Shown: positions 21,120-32,900 of the stretch, in pieces | Numbering within the stretch: position 1 is the first letter of the stretch | Layout of the letters: each line of letters opens with the position of its first letter | Assembly (NCBI GenBank): GCA_948567375.1 | Contig: OX419761.1 | Coordinates: forward strand, 46,936,501-47,000,500 | DNA from: Lunularia cruciata | Lineage: Eukaryota > Streptophyta > Marchantiopsida > Lunulariales > Lunulariaceae | Length of the DNA: 64,000 bases | Direction of reading: 5' to 3' | The notes under the pieces: model-generated | Databases searched by the model: none | What the model was told of the DNA's origin: nothing | What the model saw: the letters and a program-made list of their open reading frames with translations, nothing else | Position numbers and translations under genes: made by a program

Positions 21120-23727
21120 CTTGAGAAATAGAAAGATGTGGTCAATGAGTTCCAAGATGTCTTTTTGGATAAATTACTCACATGTTTACCACCAAAAAGG
21201 AGAGTATATCTAAAATTGAGATAGTTCCCGAGGAGACACCTCCTTGTAAGGTCTCATATCAACTATCACCTCATGAGTTGGAGAAGTATAAGGCTCAAAT
21301 CAAGGATATGTTGCAAAAGAGTTTTTCCAACTCAACATATCACCATATGGGGCTCTTGTATTGTTTATGAAGAAGAAGGACCAAACAATGCACATGTGCA
21401 TTGACTATCAAGGACTGAATCAACAAATAGCAAAGAACAAATATCCATTTCCTCACATGGATGACTTTTTGATCAACTAAATGGGGCAAGGCACTTCACC
21501 AAACTTGATTTGTAGAGCGGTTACATCCAAGCTAGAATTGTTGAAGAAGATATGCACAAAATGGCCTTTCAAACAAGGTATGGTCACTTTGAGTACTTGG
21601 TGATGTCGTTTTGCCTCACCAGTGCTCTAGTCACTTTCATGAGTTTGATGAATGATATATTTTGTCTTTACTTGGATAAATCTGTTAATCATTTTTCTTG
21701 ATGATATCTTAGTTTATAGTAGGATGCTAATAGAGCACAAGCAACATCTGCAAGAAGTCCTTGAGGTTCTATGACAAAATGAATTGTATGCCAAAATCTT
21801 AAAGTGCATGTTTGGCAAATATAAAGTAGACTACTTAGGGCATAGAGTAAGTGTAGAAGGTATCCAAGTGTTAGTAGATAAAATAGAAGTCATTTAAAAA
21901 TAGAGTGCTCTAGAATAGCAGACTCAACTCAAGAGTTTCTTGGGATTGATGAGGTTTTATCACTGATTTGTCAAGGACTTCTCCAAGATTACATAGCCTC
22001 TAATAGCACTATTGAGCAAGGAGAAGAAGTGGATATGGGGAACCGCATAAGAATTGGAGTTTAGGAGTTGAAAGATACATTACTACATGCCCAATCTTGA
22101 AATGGCATGACCTAAAACATCCAATCAAAATGGCTATAGATACATCAGGTGTAGCAATAGGAGTAGTTCTACAACAAGAATTGTTGGGTGGATGGCATCC
22201 AATCTCATATGTCTCTCATAAGTTGTTACCGGTAGAATGCAACTATCACACCACCAAACAAGAAGAGTTGGCCATTGTTCTTGCAACCAAGCATTGGAAG
22301 CACTATTTGGGTGAGAAGGAATTTGTGGTAGAGACTAATCACAAACCTCTAGTCTCCCACAAGACACATAAAAATCTTTCTCATCAGCAGATTTGGTAGA
22401 TAAAGTGGAGACAACAATTCAACATGACAATCAGATATGTGGAAGGCAAGAAGCAACCCAAACACCAATGGCAAACAATTTAGTGGTGGAAGGCAAGATG
22501 AACCCTAAATTCTAGCGTATGATTTTTGCTGCTACAAAAACTGATCCACAAATTGTAGGTGCTCAATCATCCAAAGGCATCACTAACACCTAAGGATTCA
22601 CCTTCCATGATGGCAGGTTATAGATCTTGGATGACACGGATCTAAGAACCACCATCCTAGCTAAATGTCATAATTTTGCCATTGCAGTTCACGGTGGAGT
22701 GGACAAGACCTTGGATGAGGTTAAATGCCATTATTTTTTGGCCCAAGATGAGCAACAATGTGATGGAATATGTTTAGAGCTACCTACTTTGTCAAGAAAA
22801 TAAGGCTTCTAATCAAGCTCACACATGAATCCTCCAACCTCTTCCCACTCCTACACAACATTTGGAACAAGTAAGCATAGATCTGGTTTGTAAATTGCCC
22901 AAGACTACCTAGGTTTGACTCCATTGTAGTCTTTTTTGACTTGCATAGAAAAATGATTCATTTGCGTCCTACCACCAAGGATGTGACTACCTTGCAACTA
23001 GCACAATTGTACTTAGATGCTTTCTTATCCCATCATGGCTTGTCTTGAGTGCTAATCTTAAATAGATGCACTCAATTCACTAGTTTATTTGGAGAACACA
23101 CTTTAGGTTCTTCAAAACCAAATTGGCCATGTCCATAGCTTACCATCCACCAGCCGATGGACAACAAAAGATGGAAAATTACACTATTGAGGACATGTTT
23201 TGGGGTTTTACTTTGGATGAGCAAGAGAGTTGGGACACCTTACTCCCATTGGTGGAATTTTCTTACAAAAAATCCGTGAATGCTTCTACACAAGTCACAC
23301 TGTTCTTCCTTGTGTATGGAGAGTATCCTTTCACACCTTCAAGCTTGATGAAGTTCCATCTAGTGGCTACCAAGGTTGACGCTATCAACACTTTTCTTTC
23401 TAAAATCCAATAGGGTGTGGAGAATGCCAAGCACAAGTTGTAGATCGCTCAACACTGGAAGAAGCAGTATGCACAACACATTGCCTACACATAGAGTTCA
23501 ATGTGGGAGATCAAGTTTGGTTGTCAACCACCAACCTCAAGCTATTTGGTCCTCATAAGCTCAGACCCCATTTCAATGGACCTTTCTCCATCCTTTCCCA
23601 CATTGGTGCGGTGGCTTATCACCTTGAGCTACCGCCACATATGAAGATCCATCCGGTGTTTCATGTTTCCTTATTATGCTCCATGACCATCCTACTTCTC
23701 TTCCATCCAAGAAAGTCTACCTTGTCC
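21120..23727 (+). pseudogene. Element E RT, RNase H and integrase, heavily decayed
   Basis: RT is recognisable from [20 protein letters not shown] (21,250) through [19 protein letters not shown] and TRYGHFEYLVM. A degraded active-site region lies near 21,690-21,715. RNase H lies at 22,097-22,399 (AIDTSGVAIGVVLQQE). The integrase zinc region and core follow at 22,620-23,200, then integrase C-terminal sequence (VGDQVWLSTTNLKL, and HKLRPHFNGPFSILSHIG near 23,560). Stops and shifts occur every few hundred bases. Confidence 0.8.
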
Positions 23728-24418
23728 TATGAGCCAACCTGTCTCTCACTCAGGATGAACCTCTGATGGCTATTATGGTAGCGCACCATGGACTAAGAAG
23801 GCAAGGAACCCCAACTCCATCATACTCCTCCAAGGCTAACATTCCAAGACTCAAGACATTGCTCACTAGAGAACTCAATGAGAGAGAGATAGTTGCAAAT
23901 GAAAGGATGATGAGTACCTCCTCATCCCTTGTTTATATACTTGTGAAATAGTTATGCACCAAAGTTACTAATTACCGTAGTAACTCAAGTTACTAGACTA
24001 AAAGTCAAGTAAAATCAAAAAGTAGAAAGGAATATCCATTCACATAGGCATATTCCACTAGCATGTGATCTTATCTTGACCCAACCACTAAGTCAAGGAT
24101 TTCTTCACATGGGTTATCCTTGGACTATAGAAGAATCCAACACAAAAAGGCTTGCGGGCCCAAGAGTTCTCAACTCTTTCCTCAAAGCCAAACACTTAGG
24201 AATAATACCAAGTCAACACACTAGAATCCAAAATAGTGGTGCTCATTTTTTGCACTTCCTCTAAAGTAAGGTCTCCTCTATCTTAGCTATGACTAACTTT
24301 AGCTAATCATGACTAATGTAGAACCATTATTTATCTCTATTTAAATAATAGCTCTCAAGTACTTGTAATACAAAGCTAAATATCACAATATCACACACAT
24401 GCACAAATGGGTGTTACA
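23728..24418 (-). repeat. 3' LTR of A5 (691 bp)
   Basis: Runs from TATGAGCCAACC to GTGTTACA on the plus strand and is followed by the family polypurine tract complement TTTACCCCCGGACTAAG. The first bases have mutated from TGTGAGCC. Confidence 0.9.
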
Positions 24419-24466
24419 TTTACCCCCGGACTAAGTTTTCACTTTGTCCTCAAAGTGAAGGTCTCT

Positions 24467-27403
24467 CTACCTTCTATGATATATCCTCAACTTATCATGG
24501 TTAATCCTATCAAAGTGTCTTCCTCCCAACTCCTTGAGATCATAGGTGTAATTGCCCCACACCTTCTCCACTATGAAAGGTCCAAAGTACTTAGGCAAAA
24601 AATTCTTGTGCACTCTCTTGAATCAAATAGAATCAAATAACCTTACCTAATCACCTTCCTTGAAAGGCTCCACCTTCTTCTTGCCTTGCCTCTTGTCATA
24701 GCTCTCCTTTTGTTTCCTTTGCGCTTGCTCCACTCAAACCATAGCAACTGCTCTTGCCTCTTCCAACTCCATGAGTTGTTCCTTCCTTGACTTCTCTGCA
24801 TCACCTCCTTGTGCTTTCTTCAATCTCCTATGAATGCTTTGGAAGGTAGGAAGATCAAAGTGAATATGTAAGGTAGACTCAATACCATATACCAATTGAA
24901 ATGGCAAATACTCGGTGGAAGTCTTCATGGTTGTCCTACACTCTCACAAAACTGCATGAATCCTCTTGTCCCAATGATGTTTAGCTCCCTCCATTTTTGC
25001 ATCTTTGGCCAACATCATGCACAAGGTCTGATTGGTTCTCTTTGCCAAGCCATTGGAATTTGGCTTATAAGATGTAGTTACTCTATGTGTGATAGAGAAA
25101 TGTCATAGCATGGCTATAGTAATGCTTCTTGTAAACTCTCCTCCTCTATCAGAAACCAACTCCAAAGGGCATCCAAATCTAGTGATAATGTGTTCATAAA
25201 GAAATCTACCAACTTCATCTTCATTCTTGTCCTTCAATGGTCTAGCCTCAACCCACTTGGTAAGGTAATCAGTAACCACCATAATGTACCCATTGTTCCT
25301 TGGGGTTCTATTGAGAAGACCTACAAAATTGATTCCCCACTTCTCAAAAGGTCCTAGCTATGGAGTTGATCTAAGTGGTGGAGTGGATGTAGACTTTCTA
25401 GCAAAAGCTTGACAAACATCAGAAGTTTTGCAATAATCAAGACAATCCTTGAAAATCTCTCTCCAAAGGTAACTTGCATCTAGAATCTTGAAAGCAGTCA
25501 CCCTTCCCGCAAAGTGTCCTCCACACACTAAACCTTCTTGAAACTCCTTTACAAGTAGGATAGACTCTTCCTAACCCACTGCTCTTCAAAGTAGACCATC
25601 TGCTCCTTGGTGAAAAAGAATATCCTCCACCATTGTATAAGGTCTAGATCTTGCTGCAAGGGCCTTCCTCTCCCTAGCATGCATCCCCTCTAGATAGTTA
25701 CCTCTTGTCACAAAATCCAAAATCTCCTTGTACTCCATTGGAACCTCTTGAGTGACTGAGATTGTCATGAGCTCTTCATCCGGGAAGGAATCATCCACTG
25801 GCTCATCTCCATCATGATCATAGGCTCCAGATAACAAACCATCATTTGCATGTTTCTTTCTTGGCCTATCCTCAATGGTGTAGTCATACTCAGACAAGAG
25901 TATCATCCACCTTGCTAGTCTCCCTTCAACATTAGGCTTGTTGAAGATGTACTTCAAAGCCTTGTGATCAGTGAAAATGGTGGCTTTCCCTCCAATCAAG
26001 TACTGTCTAAACTTCTTGAGACCAAAGATCACTGCCAACCCTTCTCTCTTTGTGATAGAGTAGTTCTTCTCTACTAAAACCATCTGCCTACTAGCATAAG
26101 CTATTGGATGATCATGCCCATCTTGGTCTAATTGACTAAGAGTGCATCCTATAGCTACATTAGAAGCATCAATGTAGAGGATGAAAGGTTTACTCCAATC
26201 AGGTTGAGTAAGAATTGGAGCTACAACAAGGGATTGCTTGAGCTCCTCAAAAGCTTTGAGAGCCTCCTTGTCCTCCAAAATCATCATGTAATCTACACCC
26301 TTCTTCATGTAGATGGTCAATGCATAAGCCTTGTTGGAAAATAAGAAGATGAATCTCCTATAGTATCCAACCATCCCCAAGAATTGGCGTAACTTGGTCA
26401 AGCTTGAAGTGAATGGAAGGTCTGAGATTTTCCTCACCTTCTCAAGATCAATTGCTATTCCATCCTTGGAGATGATGTGCCCTAAAAGTAGACCTTCTTC
26501 ACATCCAAAAATGCACTTCTCTCGGTTGAGTGATGCATTTGCCTCATCCAAGTGTTGCAAGACCTTGATTAGGTGCTCAAAGTGCTCCTCCTTGCTCCCA
26601 TAGACACAAAAGTCTTCAATGAAGTCTCTCACAAATTTCCCAATGAAAGGTTCAGATACCTTGAACCTTGTTCATGGACAAAAAATGTGGTTGGAGCATT
26701 GCAAAGTCCAAAAGGCATGACCTTGAAAGTGTAAGTTCCCCACGGTGTGGTAAATGTGGTGAGTTGTTGATGCTCTGGTGCAATCTTGATTTGGTTATAT
26801 CCACTATAACCATCTCCAAAATTGTCTCTCTCATGACCTACAACCTCCTCCAACATCTCATCAATGAATAACAATGGGTAGTAGTCTTTCTTGGTAACAA
26901 CATTGAGCTTCTTGTAATCCACACATACCCGAAGCTTGCCATTCTTTTTCTTCACAATGATAATTGGAGACACTCATTCTGAATTCTCCACCTCAAAGAT
27001 AAATCCAGCTTCCTTGAGCTTATCAATCTCCTCCTTCACAACCAAAGATATTGGTGGGCTAATGCAATGTTGCTTTTGGCGGATTGGTCTTGCATGTGAC
27101 TCCACCTCTATCTTGTGCTCCTCCAAGGTGACTTCCTTCAAATCCTTGTAACTGAAAGCAAAAACATGGATGAACTTGCGGAAAATCTCCTCAAATCTCA
27201 CCTTCTCCTCCTTGGTAACATTGGGGCCATACTTGAGGGTAGCTAACCTTCTCTCTACCTCCTCAAGTGTCAATGGTGATTTATCCGGGTCCTTCAAAAC
27301 CTCTGGCTTAGGTGCAAAATCCATAGCACACAAGGGATACACATCTGAATCAAATTTAGATTCATACTCCTCCGTGGAAGTCTCCTCTTCCATGCTTGTG
27401 TCC
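24467..27403 (-). pseudogene. Family A pol of A5, N-terminally deleted and broken
   Basis: Read on the minus strand it starts at the acidic DTSMEEETSTEE segment and shows RT, RNase H and integrase. One 348-codon stretch (25,586-26,632) remains open, from the RT active-site region to past RNase H. Stops and a frameshift at about 26,630, a stop at about 26,974 and several stops in integrase (24,700-25,585) inactivate it. Confidence 0.9.
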
Positions 27404-28095
27404 TGTGAGCCGGCCTATCTCTCACTCAGGATGAACCTCTGATGGCTATTATGGTAGCGCACCATGGACTAAGAAGGCAAGGAACCCCAACTCCATCATA
27501 CTCCTCCAAGGCTAGCACTCTAAGACTCAAGACATTGCTCACTAGAGAACTCAATGAGAGAGAGATAGTTGGAAATTATAAGGATGATGAGTAATTCCTC
27601 ACCCCTTGTTTATATACTTGTGAAATAGTTATGCACCAAAGTTACTAATTACTGGAGTAACTCAAGTTACTAGGCTAAAAGTCAAGTAAAGTCAAAAAGT
27701 AGAAAGGAATATCCATTCACATGGGCATATTCCACTAGCATGTGATCTTATCTTGACCCAACCACTAAGTCAAGGATTCCTTCACATGGGCTATCCTTGG
27801 ACTAAAGAAGAATCCAAAACAAAAAGGTTTGCGGGCCAAAGAGTTCTCAACTCTTTCCTCAAAGCCAAACACCTAGGAATAATACCAAGTCAACACACTA
27901 GAATCCAAAATAGTGGTGCTCATCTTTTCTACTTCCTCTAAAGTAAGGTCTCCTCTATCTTAGCTATGACTAACTTTAGCTAATCATGACTAATGTAGAA
28001 CCATCCTTTATTTCTATATAAATAATATCTCTCAAGTACTTGTAATACCAAGCTAAATATCACAATACCACACACATGCACAAATAGGTGTTACA
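27404..28095 (-). repeat. 5' LTR of A5 (692 bp)
   Basis: TGTGAGCCGG to GTGTTACA on the plus strand. Immediately adjacent to truncated pol, with no primer-binding site or leader. Confidence 0.92.
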
Positions 28096-28313
28096 ATCCA
28101 ACAGTACTTGATGAGGCAGAGGAATATGAAGTCAAATGCATTCTCCAAAAATGCATCCGTGGTACTTGCCATCTATGTATAGAATCTTTGGTCCATTGGA
28201 AAGGATACTTACTATATGAGGCAACATGGGAGCAAACAGCCAACTTGACCAATGCACCAATGTTAGTTCAATCTTTTGAGCAACAACTTTGCAACAAGGA
28301 TGTTGCATCTTAA
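28096..28313 (+). pseudogene. Element E chromodomain
   Basis: The frame ends in TAA at 28,311-28,313. It contains EEYEVKCILQKC, then HWKGYLLYEATWEQTANL, the aromatic-cage region of a chromodomain, at the C-terminus of the interrupted E integrase. It is now about 4.4 kb away from the rest of its polyprotein. Confidence 0.75.
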
Positions 28314-28325
28314 AAGGGAGAGGTA

Positions 28326-28876
28326 TGTAATACAAGTAGCTAGACATCTTATCTACAGGTGAAAATTGGCTTGGTAACATCTAGAAGGATTTTTTGTACA
28401 ATGGGCTAGGAAGATCAGATAGAGGTGTTACCAAAGAGTACTTCTACTTATAGAGCAAAAGCCAAAAATAGCCTAAAAACTTTAGAGCCAATTTTGGACT
28501 CCACTCCTCAAGAAGAAAAGGTTTTCCTTCTCCTCCCTATGATTTTTCTCATTGAGAGCTTTCTAATGGTACCTCACCCATGTGATTCTAAGCTCTCTAC
28601 AAGAAGATTCCCTAAAGATTCCCTTTGGTCAAACCAACTAGATAGGATAAGGATTGACATGTCACCCATCCAAACAACTAATCCAAGGATAGAGCTTGCT
28701 GATAGGTCATAAATCCATGTATCTCATGCAAGGGTGGAGCTTCCTTTGAGGGGATCCTCTTTGCTATATAATAAAGAGAAGGTGCTCCTCTAAGAGCATT
28801 GGAGTATTGAGTATGAAACTTGCATTTTCTCTCTTGTATCTCTCTTGGAGAGCTTTCTTGTCCTTGGAGTATTACA
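28326..28876 (+). repeat. 3' LTR of element E (551 bp)
   Basis: Starts TGTAATAC after the purine tract AAAGGGAGAGG and ends GTATTACA, so the two ends form an inverted repeat. No second copy is present in the window to confirm the boundaries. Confidence 0.65.
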
Positions 28877-29160
28877 ACAAACAAGAAGTAGAGAATGAAC
28901 CGGATCCAATCATAAGAAATCTAAACAAAAACCCTCTATCTCATAAATCAACACTGGAGTGACTTTGCCACAATTTGGCATTTGACATAACAAGAGTTAT
29001 CTACTTCCTAAGCTACCATGATCACCAAGAATGGGATTAAATTGTGTCTCCTAGCCAAAGCTACAAGTATATAGACAATAGTGGAATAGTCACTAGGACA
29101 ACAAGTGAGAGTGGAACAATTGGCTAGGGGACCAGTTTAGGAACCAAAGATCTAAGGGTC

Positions 29161-29852
29161 TGTGAGCCGGCCTGTCTCTCACTCAGGATGAACCTCTGAT
29201 GGCTATTATGGTAGCGCACCATGGACTAAGAAGGCAAGGAACCCCAACTCCATCATACTCCTCCAAGGCTAACACTCCAAGACTCAAGACATTGCTCACT
29301 AGAGAACTCAATGAGAGAGAGATAGTTGCAAATGAAAGGATGATGAGTACCTCCTCACTCCTTGTTTATATACTTGTGAAATAGTTACGTACCAAAGTTA
29401 CTAATTACCGTAGTAACTCAAGTTACTAGACTAAAAGTCAAGTAAAGTCAAAAAGTAGAAAGGACTATCCATTCACATGGGCATATTCCCCTAAGCATGT
29501 GGTCTTATCTTGACCCAACCACTAAAGCAAGGATTCCTTCACATGGGCTATCCTTGGACTAAAGAAGAATCCAAAACAAAAAGGCTTGCGGGCCCAAGAG
29601 TTCTCAACTCTTTCCCCAAAGCCAAACACCTAGGAATAATACCAAGTCAACACACTAAAATCCAAAATAGTGGTGCTCATCTTTTCTACTTCCTCTAAAG
29701 TAAGGTCCCATCTATCTTAGCTATGACTAACTTAAGCTAACCATGACTAATATAGAACCATCCTTTATCTCTATATAAATAATATCTCTTAAGTACTTGT
29801 AATACCAAGCTAAATATCACAATACCACACACATGCACAAATGGGTGTTACA
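29161..29852 (-). repeat. 3' LTR of the intact family A element (692 bp)
   Basis: Plus-strand ends are TGTGAGCCGG and GTGTTACA. I compared it by eye with 36,297-36,988 and found no difference. Confidence 0.95.
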
Positions 29853-29868
29853 TTTACCCCCGGACTAA
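29853..29868 (-). other. Polypurine tract of the intact family A element
   Basis: On the minus strand TTAGTCCGGGGGTAAA ends exactly at the 3' LTR. It is the priming site for plus-strand DNA synthesis and is shared with A5. Confidence 0.75.
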
Positions 29869-29900
29869 GTTTTCACTTTGTCCTCAAAGTGAAGGTCTCT

Positions 29901-32900
29901 CTACCTTCTATGGTACATCTTCAACTTATCATGGTTAATCCTATCAAAGTGTCTTCCTCCCAACTCCTTGAGATCATAAGTGTAATTTCCCCACACCTTC
30001 TCTACTATGAAAGGTCCAAAGTACTTAGGCAAAAACTTCTTTTGTACTCTCTTGAATCGAATGGAATCAAACAACATTACCCAATCACCTTCTTTGAAAG
30101 GCTCCACCTTCTTCTTGCCTTGCCTCTTGTCATAGCTCTCCTTTTGTTTCCTTTGGGCTTGCTCCACTCGAACCATAGCAACTGCTCTTGCCTCTTCCAA
30201 CTCCATGAGTTGATCCTTCCTTGACTTCTCTGCATCACTTCCTTGTGCTTTCTTCAATCTCCTATGAATGCTTTGGAAGGTAGGAAGATCAAAGTGAATA
30301 GGTAAGGTAGACTCAATACCATACACCAATTGGAATGGAGAATATCCAGTGGAAGTCTTCATGGTTGTCCTATACTCCCACAAAACTGCATGAATCCTCT
30401 TGTCCCAATGATGTTTAGCCCCCTCCATTTCTGCATCTTTGGCCAACATCATGCACAAGGTCTGATTGGTTCTCTCTGCCAAGCCATTGGAATTTGGCTT
30501 ATAGGATGTAGTTACTCGATGTGTGATAGAGAAATGTCGTAGCATGGCTGTAGTAATGCTTCCTGTAAACTCTCCTCCTCTATCAGAAACCAACTCCAAA
30601 GGGCATCCAAACCTAGTGATAATGCGTTCATAAAGAAATCTACCCACTTCATCTTCATTCTTGTCCCTCAATGGTCTAGCCTCAACCCACTTGGTAAGGT
30701 AATCAGTAACTACCACAATGTACCGATTGTTCCTTGGGGTTCTATTGAGAGGTCCTACAAAATCAATTCCCCACTTCTCAAAGGGTCCTAGCAATGGAAT
30801 TGATCTAAGTGGTGGAGTGGATGTAGACTTTCTAGCAAAAGCTTGACAAACATGACAAGTTTTGCAATAATCAAGACAATCCTTGAAAATCCCTCTCCAA
30901 TGGTAACCTGCATCTAGAATCTTGAAAGCAGTCACCTTTCCTGCAAAGTGTCCTCCACATACTAAACCTTCATGAAACTCCTTTATGAGTAGGATAGACT
31001 CTTCCTTACCCACTGCTCTTCGAAGTAGACCATCTGCTCCTTGGTGAAAAAGAATATCATCCACCATTGTGTAAGGTCTAGATCTTGCTGCAAGGGCCTT
31101 CCTCTCCCTAGCATGCATCCCTTCGGGATAGTTACCTCTTGTCACAAAATCCAAAATCTCCTTGTACTCCATTGGAACCTCTTGAGTGACTGAGATTGTC
31201 ATGAGCTCCTCATCCGGGAAGGAATCATCTACTGGCTCATCTCCATCATGATCATAGGCTCTAGATAACAAATCAGCATTTGCATGTTTCTTTCCTGGCC
31301 TATCCTCAATTGTGTAGTCATACTCAGACAAGAGAATCATCCACCTTGCTAGTCTCCCTTCAACATTAGGCTTGTTGAAGATGTACTTCAAAGCCTTGTG
31401 ATCCGTGACAATTGTGGCTTTCCCTCCAATCAAGTACTGTCTAAACTTCTTGAGACCAAAGATCACTGCCAACCCTTCTCTCTCTGTGACAGAGTAGTTC
31501 TTCTCTGCTGAAACCATCTGCCTACTAGCATAAGCTATTGGATGATCATGCCCATCTTGGTCTAATTGACTAAGAGTGCATCCTATAGCTACATTAGAAG
31601 CATCAGTGTAGAGGATGAAAGGCTTACTCCAATCAGGTTTAGCAAGAATTGGAGCTACAACAAGGGATTGCTTGAGCTCCTCAAAAGCTTTGAGAGCCTC
31701 CTTGTCTTCCAAAATCACCATGTAATCTACACCCTTCTTCATGTAGATGGTCAATGCATAAGCCTTGTTGGAAAATGAGAAGATGAACCTCCTATAGTAC
31801 CCAACCATTCCCAAGAATTGGCGTAACTTTGTCAAGCTTGAAGGGAATGGAAGGTTTGAGATTTTCCTCACCTTCTCAGGATCAACTGCTATTCCATCCT
31901 TGGAGATGATGTGCCCCAAAAGTAGACCTTCTTCACATCCAAAAATGCACTTCTCTGGGTTGAGTGATGCATTTGCCTCATCCAAGCGTTGCAAGACTTT
32001 GATTAGGTGCTCAAAGTGCTCCTCCTTGCTCCCATAGACACAAAAGTCATCAATGAAATCTCTCACAAATTTCCCAATGAAAGGTTCAAATACCTTGTTC
32101 ATGAACCGTTGGAATGTGGCTGGAGCATTGCAAAGCCCAAAAGGCATGACCTTGAAAGCGTAAGTTCCCCAAGGTGTGGTGAATGTGGTGAGTTGTTGAT
32201 GCTCTGGTGCAATCTTGATTTGGTTATATCCACTATAACCATCTCCAAAACTGTACCTCTCATGACCTGCAACCTCCTCCAAGATCTCATCAATGAATGG
32301 CAATGGGTAGTAGTCCTTCTTGGTAACAGCATTGAGCTTCTTGTAATCCACACATACCCGAAGCTTGCCATTCTTTTTCTTCACAATGACAATTGGAGAC
32401 ACCCATTCTGAATTCTCCACCTCAAAGATAAATCCAGCCTCCTTGAGCTTATCAATCTCCTCCTTCACAACCAAAGATATTGGTGGGCTAATGCGACGTT
32501 GCTTTTGGCGGATTGGTCTTGCATGTGACTCCACCTCTATCTTGTGCTCCTCCAAGGTGACTTCCTTCAAATCCTTGTAACTAAAAGCAAACACATGGAT
32601 GAACTTGCGGAAAATCTCCTCAAATCTCACCTTCTCCTCCTTGGTAACATTTGGGCCATACTTGAGGGTAGATAACCTTCTCTCTACCTCCTCAAGTGTC
32701 AATGGTGATTTATCTGGGTCCTTCAAAACCTCTGGCTTAGGTGCAAAATCCATAGCACACAAGGGATACACATCTGAATCAGATTCAGATTCATCTTCCT
32801 CCGTGGAAGTCTCCTCTTCCATGCTTGTGTCCACACCTGAAGCTCCTTCTTCAGAATCTGATTCCCAATAATTAGAAGATGGGGTATCTGAATGTGAAGT

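Larger units (their letters stand above)
23728..28095 (-). mobile_element. Family A copy A5, two LTRs with 5' internal deletion
   Basis: LTRs of 691 and 692 bp flank a pol that starts in the acidic segment after protease. Leader, primer site, gag and protease are missing: at 27,403/27,404 pol joins the 5' LTR directly, at a TGTGTCC motif that normally continues differently. The flanks GTCC (23,724-23,727) and ATCC (28,096-28,099) fit a 4-bp duplication with one change. It disrupts element E between integrase and chromodomain. Confidence 0.9.
21040..28876 (+). mobile_element. Chromovirus E (Ty3/gypsy), 5'-truncated, split by A5
   Basis: It starts abruptly next to the D1 LTR in the protease/RT interval. 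It runs through RT, RNase H and integrase to 23,727, then resumes after the A5 insertion with the chromodomain (28,096-28,313), a polypurine tract (28,313-28,323) and a 551-bp 3' LTR. The 5' LTR and gag are absent. Its 3' LTR abuts D2 sequence. Confidence 0.8.

Noticed and set aside
28425-28712. A 95-codon frame inside the E LTR
   Set aside because: Lies within a non-coding LTR with TG...CA boundaries and has no homologue in the window.
21040-28876. E as the missing RT/integrase half of element D
   Set aside because: E lies on the opposite strand, has its own LTR, and is a typical chromovirus with a C-terminal chromodomain.
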